DNA of 64,000 nt from Distichodus sexfasciatus (taxonomy: Eukaryota; Chordata; Actinopteri; Characiformes; Distichodontidae), in contig JAVGVS010000001.1 of NCBI GenBank assembly GCA_032718565.1, positions 6,484,495 to 6,548,494 on the forward strand. The letters run 5' to 3'. Shown one piece after another: positions 1 to 11,502 of the stretch (positions are counted from its first letter, which is position 1; each line of letters opens with the position of its first letter). Position numbers and translations under genes: made by a program. The notes under the pieces were generated by a model. It was not told the origin of the DNA and did no database searches. It was given only the letters and a program-made list of their open reading frames with translations.

Positions 1-78
1 TGTTTGGTGATCACACCTCAGTAGCTTAGCTATTTCATGAGTGTTGCATCCCTCTGAAAAGCATTTAATTTTTTTTTT

Positions 79-418
79 ACTTTTCAGTGGGCGGCACAGG
101 GGCGCAGTGGTTAGTGCTGCTGCCTCACAGTGAGAAGGTCCTGGGTTTGATCCCCAGGTCGGCTATAGCGCCTTTCCTGTGGAGCATGGGTTTTTGTCGG
201 ATGCATCAGTTTCCTCCCACAGTCGAAAAGCATGCGCTGTCGGTTGATTGGTGACTCTAAGTAAGCCCCATAATGTGTGACTGAGAGTGTTTGTGTGAGT
301 GTGTGCCCTGCATTGTGCTGGTGCCCGCCCAGGGTTGATCGTAGTCCCGGGATGGTCCTCCCGACCCAAATAGGGATTAAGTGGTTCAGAAAATAAATCA
401 AACAATAACTTTTCAGTG
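79..418 (+). mobile_element. tRNA-derived SINE with target-site duplication
   Basis: The element begins just after 89 with a tRNA-like head: an A-box-like stretch (cagtggttagtgctgctgcc, near 108) and a B-box-like stretch (gggtttgatcccc, near 143). A body follows containing gtttcctcccacagtc (near 209), which is familiar from a common fish interspersed repeat. It ends in an A-rich tail near 390-407. An identical 11-bp sequence, acttttcagtg, flanks it at 79-89 and 408-418, as expected of a target-site duplication made by LINE-driven insertion. The perfect duplication suggests a fairly young insertion. Open frames across it are not genes. Family name not assigned. Confidence 0.85.
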
Positions 419-1105
419 TCAGTTAAATGTCATTTTTGGCCCATTTTGCATACAGTAAATAAGCTGCCTAATAATTATGCACACCTTGATATGGGGTGTT
501 ACTCACTTTATGCAACACCCTCCTTAATTACACAAATACATATCACCTGAGAATGCTTAAATCTAGACCAAATCCTTAAAAACAGACCTTGTACAAACAT
601 TATCATAGGCAGACTTCAGCGGCTTATATGCAGCTTTACACTGGGTTTGTCGTTGTTGTTTTAAACAAGGTCTGGGGTGAAAAATACTTAAGCTTTATCC
701 AAAAATTCTCAAGGCCTGGTGGATATGTACATTTGTAATCAAATTATCTACAACCAGAAAGTATTAATTATCGTTTGCAAAATGTAAAACAATTAACTAC
801 AACCTTAACCAAACTCTAGCCACCCAGCCATGTTATGATGCTTTCATACATACAGTATATCTTCGCTGTCAGGCAGTAACTTTTTATGACCAAAAGGGTT
901 ATTTTTCAGGAAATTAGACACAAAGTATATTCTTAATATATGAACATTGTATATAAATATATGAACAAGCCATTTTCAACACTTTTTTCATTGGTTAAAT
1001 ATTTCTGTCAGGCCAACATGAAGACTAACCAATAGAATTGTTTTATGACAACAAAAAAATGACCAAAAATGGACCTACAAGGTTTCCACCCGACAGCGAC
1101 TATAC

Positions 1106-1106
<1 letters not shown>
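419..1106. other. AT-rich noncoding DNA downstream of htr1f
   Basis: No reading frame, RNA gene or clear repeat is visible. This lies 3' of htr1f, which is read leftward, so part of it could be htr1f 3' UTR. I found no AATAAA on the minus strand (TTTATT as written here) that would mark its end. Confidence 0.5.
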
Positions 1107-1155
<49 letters not shown>

Positions 1156-1245
1156 CACACATATGTATGTATATGTATATATACACATATGTATGTATAT
1201 GTATATTATATATATATATATATACACACAATATATATATTTTTG
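1107..1245. repeat. TA-rich microsatellite, compound
   Basis: A run of alternating TA (about 1111-1150) is followed by two copies of an acacatatgtatgtatatg-type unit (near 1157 and 1181) and another TA run. It ends about 50 bp from the htr1f stop codon, so it probably lies in the htr1f 3' UTR. Its self-complementarity would let the transcript fold into long hairpins. Short frames read as Tyr-Ile repeats here are artefacts. Confidence 0.9.
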
Positions 1246-1294
1246 CAGTTTGGTCTCAGATGGTCTCATAGTTTGCTCATTATACCTGTTGGAG

Positions 1295-2392
1295 TTATAG
1301 ATAACTCTGGCATTTGACCAGCTTTTGGAAAGCCTTTTTGAAGTCCTCATTGAAGATGGTGTAAATGAGTGGGTTGATGAGCGAGTTTAGGTATCCTAGC
1401 CAGGTAAGAAAGTTGGTCAACAAAATTGAGCGGCCAAAGGAGGAGGTGTTAAGGATCACTTCCTGAATAAAGAAGGGCAGCCAACAAACGATGAATGCCC
1501 CAAGAATGAGACCCAGCGTCATTGCGGCCTTCCTCTCCCTCGTACCTGAGATTCGTTGTCTCCTGCTAGACTTCTCCTTAGCAGACTCGAAGTTGGGACT
1601 TGTGGCAGTAATTCTCACCCGGTCGCCCTCTGTTGAAGGTTCGGACACTGACTTCTCAGGTGGACTGAGAGTATCGGGGCTCGGCTGCTCCCTGTCAGAG
1701 CATGAGGGTATCATGTGTCCGTTCAAATCAGGCTTGTTCAGACGGGAGGGCCCTCTTTTGTGATAAAGAATTTTGGCTGCCCGGTAAATCTTGTAGTAAA
1801 GAATGAGGATGAGTATAAGTGGGATGTAAAAGGCTCCAAAAGTGGAATACAATGTCATGGCGATGTGTTTATGCTTTATGAGGCAATCATCTTTTGCCTT
1901 TTCTCTCAACAGCAAGGGAGGAAGCGAGATGAGAATGGATAGGATCCAAACTACAGTAATCATAGCAGCGGCCCTCACAGACGTCCTCTTCCTGGAGTAC
2001 TCCACAGCATCTGTGATAGCACGGTATCTGTCCACGGCAATGGCGGCAAGGTGCAGTATGGAGCATGTGCAACAGGTGATGTCCACACTGAGCCAAATGT
2101 TGCACATCACAGAGCCCATGTTCCAAGTATCTTTAACAATGTAGACGATACTGAAGGGCATAACAAAGATGGCCACCAGCAGGTCAGTCACTGCCAGAGA
2201 ACAGATCAGGTAGTTGGCAGGGTGGTGCAGTTTCCGAGTAACGATTATTGCAGTGATGACTAAGGAATTGATAGCAGTGGTCAGTACAGCCAGCACAGAC
2301 AGGGTGAAGGACAGCAGGATCATGCCAAGATCAAGTTCATTTTTATCAAGTCCATCTGAAGAACTAGCTCCATCTGTGCAGTTTGAATCCAT
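1295..2392 (-). CDS. htr1f: 5-hydroxytryptamine receptor 1F (serotonin GPCR), complete coding exon
   Basis: A single-exon coding region of 365 residues. It is a class A GPCR with seven hydrophobic segments and closely follows 5-HT1F. An N-glycosylation site (NCT) lies at residues 4-6. Asp104 in the SVDITCC segment of TM3 is the amine-binding aspartate. The DRY motif is at 121-123, with DRYRAITDAVEYSRKR typical of 5-HT1 receptors. A disulfide is likely between Cys97 and Cys170. The long third loop spans about 210-288, CWLPFF is at 303-308 and NPLIY at 340-344. The tail FNEDFKKAFQKL is nearly unchanged from mammals. The family couples to Gi/o at the plasma membrane and lowers cAMP. I chose the ATG at 2390-2392; the frame stays open upstream, but a splice acceptor (ccacag) ends at 2404, so the exon starts at 2403, only 11 nt before the ATG. 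Human 5-HT1F has 366 residues. No break or missing key residue is seen. Confidence 0.96.
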   Translation of the reverse strand: MDSNCTDGASSSDGLDKNELDLGMILLSFTLSVLAVLTTAINSLVITAIIVTRKLHHPANYLICSLAVTDLLVAIFVMPFSIVYIVKDTWNMGSVMCNIWLSVDITCCTCSILHLAAIAVDRYRAITDAVEYSRKRTSVRAAAMITVVWILSILISLPPLLLREKAKDDCLIKHKHIAMTLYSTFGAFYIPLILILILYYKIYRAAKILYHKRGPSRLNKPDLNGHMIPSCSDREQPSPDTLSPPEKSVSEPSTEGDRVRITATSPNFESAKEKSSRRQRISGTRERKAAMTLGLILGAFIVCWLPFFIQEVILNTSSFGRSILLTNFLTWLGYLNSLINPLIYTIFNEDFKKAFQKLVKCQSYL

Positions 2393-3394
2393 GCCTGACA
2401 ACACTGTGGATGGAGTCAAGAGGAAACAGAAAACATTTAGGAAACATTATGACTGAGGTAAAGTGTAACACAGTTAACTGTTAAAGATAAAGGATTTGTA
2501 AATTAGATAATTCTGAAACACCTGAGATCACAAAAAAGTCCAAACAGTTGAATCCACTGATGTACGCATTTAGCGTGTTCATTTAAGTTACTTTTACAGT
2601 TATGTAATTAGTCTTTTCTATGTTATTTGTCATTTCTTTGTGTGTTTAGTTATAGTACATATACCCATGTTTTTTTCTAATGACCTTCATAGACATCATG
2701 TGCACTTATCTTGAAAACAATCCTGTCACAGCCTTTTCTTGGCAGTCTCCTCCCTGTTGCAGAGTGCTATTGACTATTGTCTGTGCTTCACTGTCCCCTA
2801 GTTTTCATTGGAGTTTGACATGTGACTGTTCATACCTGTGAAAGTGGCATTCATTCATTTGCCTGTTTCTCTGGTAGTGCTTCTGTGGAATAATACGTCA
2901 TTGTGTCTTTGTGCTGATAGAAATCAACCATGGTGATGCGTGCCATCGACTGCAGAAAGGTCAGAGGTGTAGATCAGGAAGTGACAGGTATGTTAATTCC
3001 CTACGAAGAAAAGTAGTTTGGGTCTAAAGAACAAAGAACACTACAGTGTGATAAAACCGCAGCACATTAATTTGTATAAATTTATAATTAGATGTATGAA
3101 CTTACATCCCACATATAACCTAAAGTTACTGAAGGGTTGATAAAATGTGGTAAACATTGTGCACAGACGAGGCTCCATCCTAATGGCTACACATTCTGTC
3201 ATCATTCAGTTGAAGCTTATTCAGGCATAGTTCAACTTTGCAGACCATGCAGTAGAAATGCCTGGAAGTCAAAGTACCCTATTATATGATATCCTAGGTA
3301 ATGGAGCTGTCAGCATACTGCACTCCTGAAGCACACCAACCCTCAACTACAACACAAATAAATTCTAATACTGTTATTTACATCTTAAACCCAG

Positions 3395-3485
3395 GCACTG
3401 GGGATACACGAGTCAGAGTAACGGTGCCGATCCCAAGCCCGGATAAATGGGGACCTTTGCGTCAGGATGGGCATCCGGTGTAAAA
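3395..3485 (+). repeat. Fragment of a common fish interspersed repeat
   Basis: The stretch with gccgatcccaagcccggat, then gcgtcaggatgggcatccgg and gtaaaa, is one I recognise as recurring across many teleost genomes as part of an interspersed element. Only about 90 bp remain, so the family and ends cannot be fixed. It lies within the inferred htr1f 5' intron. Confidence 0.45.
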
Positions 3486-6400
3486 CTTAAACCAGTTCAA
3501 AATGCTATTATTAACTATTATCTACATCTTAAGTAGTGTAATAACTACACATATGAAATATGTAGAGTATTTTATATTTTAAATAAAGAAATAAATAGTG
3601 CATTCCTCTGAATAAATATGTATTATTGTACTTATATTGTTTATATTATTGACACTAATGGCCAGATAGGAATTCTTCATCCGATTTTCACAAATTTGCC
3701 ATCTGGGAGAAAATGGATATCAACCGAAATATCATTAAACATTTTTAAGTCTTTGAAAGCAATTTTGGAAATTACTGTCTCAAAAATCCTTTATTGGTCA
3801 GACATTTGCCAAGTGAATAGCAACACTGAGGTGTGCTTGACCTTTGGCAGTGAGAGAAAGGAATAAAGCCCTAATGCAGCAATCTGTGCTTTATATTATA
3901 GGTAGAGTTTCTTTCACAAACAAATAGTACTTTATCCCAGGCCCAGCAGTTACAATTTGAGTGGCCATTTCAGGGCTGAAAGGTCTCACCAACTCTATCA
4001 CTGCTGCCCTCCTTTCCAAATAGTTGGAGTCATTTAAATAGGATATATAAAAGGAGTATTTACCCATCTTTGCTGCCATGTGTTTTTCAGCATGACCTCA
4101 ACAGGGGTGTTCCAGCTAGTGAATGGTGGCCTCGAGGATGTTCTGTGTCTCGTGTCATTGAATTTGGTTCCTCAGTAGGATCTGTCACAGCAAGTGTGTG
4201 TGTGTGTGTGTAAGTTGATGAGCTGGGTATCTCATATACCCATATCTCACCCTGAGCACATTTCGATTCCAGCTGTTGCTGTTTTTTTTCTTTGATCCTT
4301 ATTTTCTTTGATTTTTTTAAATTATAGTTCTTTACTTTTGTTACTTTTTATTGACCTATAACAGCCCAGCCCAGCGTCTGTGTACACATACTGTGGTGTT
4401 CCTTCAGAAGTGACATTTCAAGCATGTAAATGGACATATTTAAAATATATTAAGGAGCATATTCAACTTTTAGATGACACTTTGTGTATTCTTAAATGTA
4501 CTATATTACAACTGTATAATATAATATTTTAATATTGCCCTGAAACATATTCTTGAACTAATTTTTTCTAGCCTTTTGAAGCCGTGCTTACTACAGATGA
4601 TTTATCTCAAAATGCATCTGCTCTGTTCTTTTAACTGCAGCATACTGCAACAAGCGTGAAAGAGATAGCTGTTTCTCAAAGTAACGGATCTAAATGGTAA
4701 AGGGTTAAGCTGGGATCATCAGTAATAAAAATTATTGCTCTGAACAATCCTCTCAGCACCTCCACTGGTTTTATGGGACTGGTTGTCATAGCGATGGGTT
4801 ATTGTTTGGAATTGAGAAAAGCCTAATTTTAAGAATTATTTTCTGTCTACTACTAATGCTTCGGCTAAAATATTTCTTTTTAACAAAGATGTCATTAGTA
4901 CATTAGGTTTTGTTGAATTTTCCTTCTACAGGTTCTCATCCTTATCTCATGAACTCAGTTTATATGATCTGACCTGCCATCTACCACATTTGGTGCCAAT
5001 GGTCATTACTCAGTTTAACAGCACACTGACAACAATGTGTATGTGTGCTATGTACATTTTGAGGAATCATTTGAAAGGAAACATTTAAGTGTACAGTACG
5101 TATGAAATACTTGTAAATGCCATGCCTTAAAAATTGACTGGAAAGTTTATACAGAGGGAGAGATGCACAAGCAAGACAAAAAGATATGCCATAGCAGTTA
5201 AAGGGTCGTACCATTGTTTTTATGACAAAATCTCAGATAGCATCAATAAAAAAATATATTTTACAAGTTTAACAAGTCATTGTATTTTGCCTTTATTTAC
5301 CAAGTAACATTAGCTAATTACCAGAACAATAGGCTGGCAGCTATTACATTCGAGGTATTAATATTCACTTGGAGTAATCAAGTTTTTTCCATTACACTAA
5401 ATTAAATATCTCATTTTTTTAAATTACTTTTTAAAGTGCTTTTCAATCCAAATCCTTTGTGAAACCCAGCTGATAGCCCACTTGTGCTTTAAAACCCCTT
5501 TAATGTTTCAATTATTTGTGAGCAAGTACAAAAAGTAACGGGGATATAATTGGACCAACTGTTTTTATTTTTATTCTGAGAAAGGATAAAAATGGCATTA
5601 TATATTGCCATGACAATAATTCCTATAAACAAACAAATAAGCCATTTGGGCATAGGTCCTTACAAATAATTGTTTTATGTTACATTTAAAGTTATGTTAA
5701 GTACTGTGTGCTGCTGAGTGTTATAAAATGGCTTGGAGGTTATGTAGTAGTTTTTCCGCTCTCAGTCTGGAAAATGGAGGTTGCCCTAGTTAAGAACCTG
5801 CTGCTAATAAACAGTGCCAAAACAGAAAAACAGCATGTCATACTGCATATGCAGATTTGAGCATTTCAGGTGTAAATACACTCTGTTTATTATAGGCATT
5901 GACCCAGTCAGGTGGAGGCTATGCTGTCTTCAGAAATATTAAGCAAGAATGTCCTCCACATTAAAAATGAAGTATAATTATTGCACAACACTGGTCTAGT
6001 GAAAATGGTAAGACATGTGATTTCTTTCTGTATATTGGTGTCTATTTCCTTTTCAAAGCAAGGACTCAGAGAATTCAAATATAGTAAGTATCATGTAAGT
6101 TAGCATTTATAAAGTAAAAAGCTATAGCAAGGAGAAATTTGAAATATCTTATAAATTGTAAATTATCTTGAATGAACGACAGAACATATTAATTAAATGA
6201 TAACTTAGTCAAGAAAGAAAGGAGGCCCTTGACTATTAAACTCTCATTTCAACAAGTACTGTATATCCTTGTAACCTCTGACATCACATCTGGTTAAGTG
6301 GGTAAGGTTATCATAAATTATTAAAAACAGGTCAATCTATCAGTGTTGCCAAGTGCCAAATATTACAATAATGAGAGTTTCCAGCCCATGCAGTGACACT

Positions 6401-7141
6401 GAGAATAGCTAAATATAAAACAGGAAAGTAGAGTTTATATTATGGAGCTGACATTATCTAATTTGGGAGTTAAGTAGGACAGGGATTATTGGCATTGATA
6501 AGAAATGTTCAGTGTAACTACCTTTAAGAGAACAAGCAGTCATTATGATTTAAGAGCAGAGATTGTTTACTAAACTGAGGTTACTATAATAGTGAGGTCA
6601 CAAGAAAAATAAAATATTACAAGTCCCTTTTAGTTTACGCTAGTTTGTCTCTAGTATATTAGCCTGATAGGATTTGGCAAACAGCAATTTCAGGGTTCAA
6701 AGTGATGCAAGCACGCAGAAGATATTGTGCCCTTACTGTCCTCTTCATATCAAAACCCACTCTACTCTACTGACATAACATTTATAATTTTTCCCTGTCA
6801 CAACAGAAGTGTCTGGCATATCCTACTGGAAATAGATCCCAAAACCTTTAATATGTAGAAGCCTAGGGCTCAAGGGTAAGATATCTTCTCTCTACCTCTT
6901 CTAAGATACCTCCAGGAATATTGTACCTTTGGTTGATTTTTGAAAGACTGGGAAAATAGATTTAAAAAGTAATTCTATAGGTCCAGTTTCTAGTCATGTT
7001 TCTGTTATTCCAAAAAACATGATTTATTGATGGTTATGATGTTATGAGAAGTTTCTAATTTCTTATAAATAACATCATAAGGCTTCATTTAGTCTTTGCT
7101 TAACACAATAGGCTGAATAAATATTTTGGACAATGAATATT

Positions 7142-7313
7142 AGACCTTGATTAAGCCTAAGCCTAGAACATAAAGAATTTTAAATGGCGACACAACAATT
7201 CCCAGACTGTCTGGACCAGTTTCCCAAAGACTATGCCTTGACTAGCTTTGAGACTCAGTGGTGAATCTCCATTGGCACTGCAATTTAGTCCATACTAGGC
7301 TTAATCCATGTCT
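7142..7313. mobile_element. Short inverted-repeat (MITE-like) element, degraded
   Basis: The left end reads agaccttgattaagcct and the right end aggcttaatccatgtct; these are imperfect inverted complements about 17 bp long. The interior has phrases such as accagtttcccaaagac and gtgaatctccattggcact, which resemble a widespread fish repeat. The total is about 172 bp and noncoding. It sits in the inferred htr1f intron. Confidence 0.5.
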
Positions 7314-9043
7314 AAAAATGAGGATATTTAGGAAACAAGAACTGTAAGTAATATTTTGGTATGGTTTTACATTTAAACTAGTGTTTGTCAGTTCATGCTT
7401 AACTGTCAAACGCCGTGCTGTTATAATCTGTGTTAGTCATGATCGTGGTTATGGTCATAGTGGTCATGATCAGATTTACATAGCAAATTTCGAGCACTGG
7501 CAAAAACAGTCTGAATTATCATGGTTTGAGTTACAGTACCATAGTTCATGTAGCTGTGTCTATCTTGTTATGTCTTGCTTGTGTGTTGATTATCATCTGA
7601 CTCCTGTCATCTACATGGCACACAACAGTGATGTTATACTTAAGAATGAAAACATTACAAATATAATTTGATTGTATGAGGATGTCACACTGCAGACATA
7701 ACAATCTTTTAGAGATTGCTCATCAAACCATAATGCTCCTTCATTTGATCTTAGATTTCTTGACAAGATAGCACTTATCTATGCAGGAAACTATTTTGCT
7801 TTGATTGACCTGTTTAGCATATTTGATTTGATTGTAATGTTTTGGTGACATGTTTAAAAACCAGCTGAACATTTTAAATCAACTTAATTTAGCTTCATGT
7901 CCCCAACATTTTATAACCTTTTTGCGTAAAGGTGCAATATGCATTCATTAGGCCTATAGTTTTCTGTCTGGTAATGAGACCAGCCACACGATGTGTCAGG
8001 ACAAATGAGTAACAATTATCAACTATAAATTGTATCTATATAATTATACTTTATCAACAATACAATTGTAATTATACACACTTTAAGACATAGTTTCTAT
8101 TGCTTTTACTGTAAATGCACCTGTAGAGTCACTGTCTATAGTACAAACCTTATAAGATTTTCTCTATTTTCTATATTTTATGTATACATTTTATTCTTGC
8201 TCTTTAGTTTATTGTATGATTCTTAACCGGTAAACTTTGAAATTTCTAAACTTGCTATTTGCAGTTTTTGGATCATTCTGGGTATATTTAACTACATGTT
8301 GTACTATGTGATGAATCTTGAATCAAATCTTGAATCAGAAAAGGTATTTGGCTAGTTAAAGCCAAAGTTTTAATGTGATTTTTGCTTGAAGTATGGTTTA
8401 AAGCATGTTATAGCAAATGGTTTCATAAACTGTCGTTTTCAGCATTTTTGGCAGAATCTGTAAGCGAAACAATTGTAATATGGATTTCAATATTTCTTTT
8501 TTGAGTGTTGATTTAATGTAAAACGTTTAGACGTTGTCCTCAGCATGCACCATATTCCTATGTGAAATGAACGTCACCACTATTATCATAAAAAATATAT
8601 TTTCTTACACATTTTTGTCGCATATAAAAGATAAACAGTTAATTAATATTCAAATCACCTCATTAATGTAAAGGAACTCAAGTGTAAACTGCTAATGGGA
8701 TTTAAATGTTAATCGAATCGCATGTAAGCAATTAAAAGACTTCATCTGCGGTTAAAGCGCAGTTAAACAGTTATGCATACAGTGCTTTATCTGCTTTTTA
8801 AAAACACGTATAAATGCAAAAATGATTAGACAAGTCCAAAAGCCCCATTAAAACTTAAGATCACCTAAGATAAAAACAAGTTTCCTTTTCAACTGGATTG
8901 TAATATAATTGCCATGAGGTGAAACAGTCCAGCGTATCTCGGGATGTTAAGAAGTCTTCAATTCCAAGCTGAAAACGCCGTCATCATTTACACCGACATC
9001 ATTGCTGGTGTGTTTTACGCGGTCTGCTGTAATAAATACTCAC

Positions 9044-9240
9044 GGCGTTTGAAGGCTGGTAGTGCTGCAGTAATTGTGGAGGGCTCCGGTCCGCTGTCCT
9101 CCGGTGTGGCGCGTTCTGGTGGCGCGAGCTTCATCTCTAGTGCTGCCGATAAGCTGCGCGCGCTCAAACTGGCCGGGGCGCGCGCCGCCATCCGTTATGA
9201 ACTCGTGAACGCGCGAACGGGCTTTGCTTAATGGCATAGA
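9044..9240 (-). promoter_or_regulatory. htr1f: CpG-rich patch: likely htr1f promoter and noncoding first exon
   Basis: This is a sharp island of CpG and GC richness (gcgcgcgctc and ggggcgcgcgcc near 9155-9190) in AT-rich surroundings, the normal look of a vertebrate promoter. On the minus strand its left edge abuts GTGAGT (9038-9043), a consensus splice donor, in the right direction to join the htr1f coding exon acceptor at 2404. The open frames on both strands reflect the lack of AT-rich stops, and neither protein is recognisable. It could instead belong to an unknown transcript on the plus strand. Confidence 0.55.
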
Positions 9241-9767
9241 ATGAAAGTGATTTCTAATGAATCTATGAATAAACATTGAAAACGTTACCTAATCTTGTTC
9301 GGCTTTCATATCGTTATAGAAATGTTTTTGCACCCCGCTATTTCCCGACAAATCTCTTTCTCTCTTGCTCATGATTTAGTTCTAACTGCTAATTAGCTGA
9401 AGATCCACAGGTAGCTTAAAACTAATATGTATAATCAACAGGGTGTATTAAACTCTCTGTTCCACTTCAAACTTACGTAGGATTTATAATGAGGTTAAAT
9501 TAAAGATAATGCGTAGATAACACACACGAATGTGTTGTGTTTGGAATAGGGTGGGGTGTGGGGGTCCATTTAGTTCGTTGTGAGTTCCTGGCTGGACTGC
9601 TTCCCATAAAGAAAAAAGACTTCATAGAATGTGATTTCATAGAATTGTAAAATATTAGTTTTTGGTTACTATACTGAGCTTAAGGTTAGGACTAAGGTGA
9701 GGAGTAGCTGTAGAATTATTTACATCTAATAATCAGGGGAGTCAGTGGAAGGACAAGGATAGTAATA

Positions 9768-9855
<88 letters not shown>

Positions 9856-11502
9856 AGCAAGAGAGATGTAGCTAAACTGCTGAATGACAGTTCAATAAAA
9901 AATAAAGGATTGACAGCAGATACAAAAAGATTGACAACAGGACAAGGAGCCAACATTTGAGAACCAATTTTTTTTTCAAAGTAACTATGCTAAATTTAGC
10001 ATTTTTAAAGATCTGGTACATGATCTGAAAATTGTGGTTGTCAGCTTTGTCACTACTGTGTAACCTCATTCGCAGAGACTGCAACATCCTCTTTTAGAAA
10101 TGTCTGTTCATGCAGAAGATGTAGCACTTTTATATTACGGACACTGAAACATAATCCTTGCCTTTTCATGCATGATTCACAGAATCAAAATAGTTCTTTA
10201 CATTGGCTTTTAAATTAAATTGCTGACCATTCAAGAGGATACAAAGCATGAAAAGGTTGCTAAGACCTGTCACTTATTCTAGTTCAGTATAAATTACACT
10301 TCTGGGTAGAGCTATGATAGTGATAAGCTGTTTGATCATGGTTGTTCCGAAAATGAAGACACACTAACCGCTACGCTACCAGCTTCCCTGCTTGAGTGTT
10401 TTGGTTTATTGGTGCCCTGCTTGAGTTTATCTGTGACTGTTATGAAACAGTATACAAATTAGTATTAGGTCTTGCTTTAGCTGTAGGTCTTGCTTTAAAT
10501 CAGCATATAATAAAGCAAATACCATACATGTATACATATATTAATTAGCAAATAAATAAGCATATAATAAAAACATTATCTGATCAAGAAAAGCAACACG
10601 TTTCACCCTCTACAGAGCAAGCCATTATTAAAACAATGGGAAAGAGGGTAAGTCTGAAAAGCAAGATGCTGAAAAGGTCAAACTGTCACTGACAGTGGCC
10701 TTTGACTTTCTTTCTGCATCTGACGATAACATCCTCTCAGCTGGTAAATTGGCGCACAACCCCCAGCCCCCCATGCCCCCAAACACATATATACACTCCA
10801 ACTATTGTGCTTCTGAAATACAGCTGGATGTTTCCAATTAAAGAAATGTTTCTCCAAATACATCCAGCCACACTTTTACTTTGTCCTTTGGTTTCTACTA
10901 CCATTTGTTTTGTGGACATTTGCTCTTTTCTTTGTCCCAATTTTCCCCCTAACAATGACAGCAGGATAAGTAAAGTTTTAAATGAGTAATTGTTTCAGGT
11001 TCACCTTGCACCTGCCTTTTTAAATACATTTATTGAAATATTCTTACTATATGAATTACTGATGCAAGACTGGTCCTTGGTAGAAAGTCAGAACTCAGGA
11101 ACACAGAAACAAAGAAATGACAACAATATTGCATTATTTCCCCTTGGGAGTCTTGTGCAGAAAAACAGAACCAAAATAATTGTAGCCATAGGCTAACAAC
11201 TAAACAATATCTGTTGACACACACTGTAGCATTTCAGCATCTGGAGTATGGACCTGTCAACCTTCACTGGTCTCAAAGCAATAGTTTTTGCAGCACCCGT
11301 GCATAGAGAGATGGCAAAGAGAGTGTTAATGTTTTCACTGAGACAATGAGCATGTGACAAAAGTCTTACTGACAATTACCCACTGCTTCCATCTAAACCA
11401 TCTCATTGGCCTGCACAATTGTTGCAACCAAGGTCTTGGTGACAGTAAGAAAGGACTGTTACATTAAATGTTGTCAAAACCATTTCAACCAGAGTAGACA
11501 TT
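9241..11502. other. Intergenic, mostly featureless
   Basis: This is the first part of the gap between the htr1f promoter patch and pou1f1. It holds the GT microsatellite at 9772-9849 and a possible antisense tRNA-like SINE head at about 10358-10384 (gctggtagcgtagcggttag on the minus strand). The rest is AT-rich with no supported gene. Confidence 0.5.
9772..9849. repeat. (GT)n microsatellite
   Basis: About 78 bp of nearly pure GT dinucleotides, broken by one GGG near 9824 and followed by gcgcgcgag. Open frames reading Cys-Val or His-Thr repeats across it are artefacts. Confidence 0.97.

Larger units (their letters stand above)
2404..9043 (-). other. Inferred htr1f 5' intron; otherwise noncoding
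   Basis: On the minus strand a pyrimidine-rich tract and ccacag end at 2404, immediately upstream of the coding exon. A perfect GTGAGT donor lies at 9038-9043, next to the CpG-rich patch at 9044-9240. Together they suggest a 6.6-kb intron in the 5' UTR. Human HTR1F also has noncoding upstream exons and one coding exon. Inside I see a fish repeat fragment near 3395-3485, a (TG)n run at 4196-4212 and a small inverted-repeat element at 7142-7313. No other gene is supported. The exon-intron pairing is inferred, since another upstream exon could be used. Confidence 0.5.

Noticed and set aside
143..158. Possible tRNA gene (B box)
   Set aside because: The A and B boxes belong to a SINE head with target duplication; no complete cloverleaf is evident.
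111..405. Two minus-strand open frames of 80-96 codons
   Set aside because: They lie entirely within the SINE and resemble no protein.
1069..1350. Frames of Tyr-Ile repeats
   Set aside because: Product of the TA microsatellite.
2393..2419. Longer htr1f N-terminus starting at 2419
   Set aside because: That codon is TTG and the stretch crosses a good splice acceptor at 2404; the ATG at 2392 gives the normal family length.
1491..2456. Plus-strand frames of 70-100 codons across htr1f
   Set aside because: Antisense shadows of the receptor gene.
8944..9276. Frames of 78-95 codons in the CpG-rich patch
   Set aside because: Open on both strands because of high GC; neither protein is recognisable.
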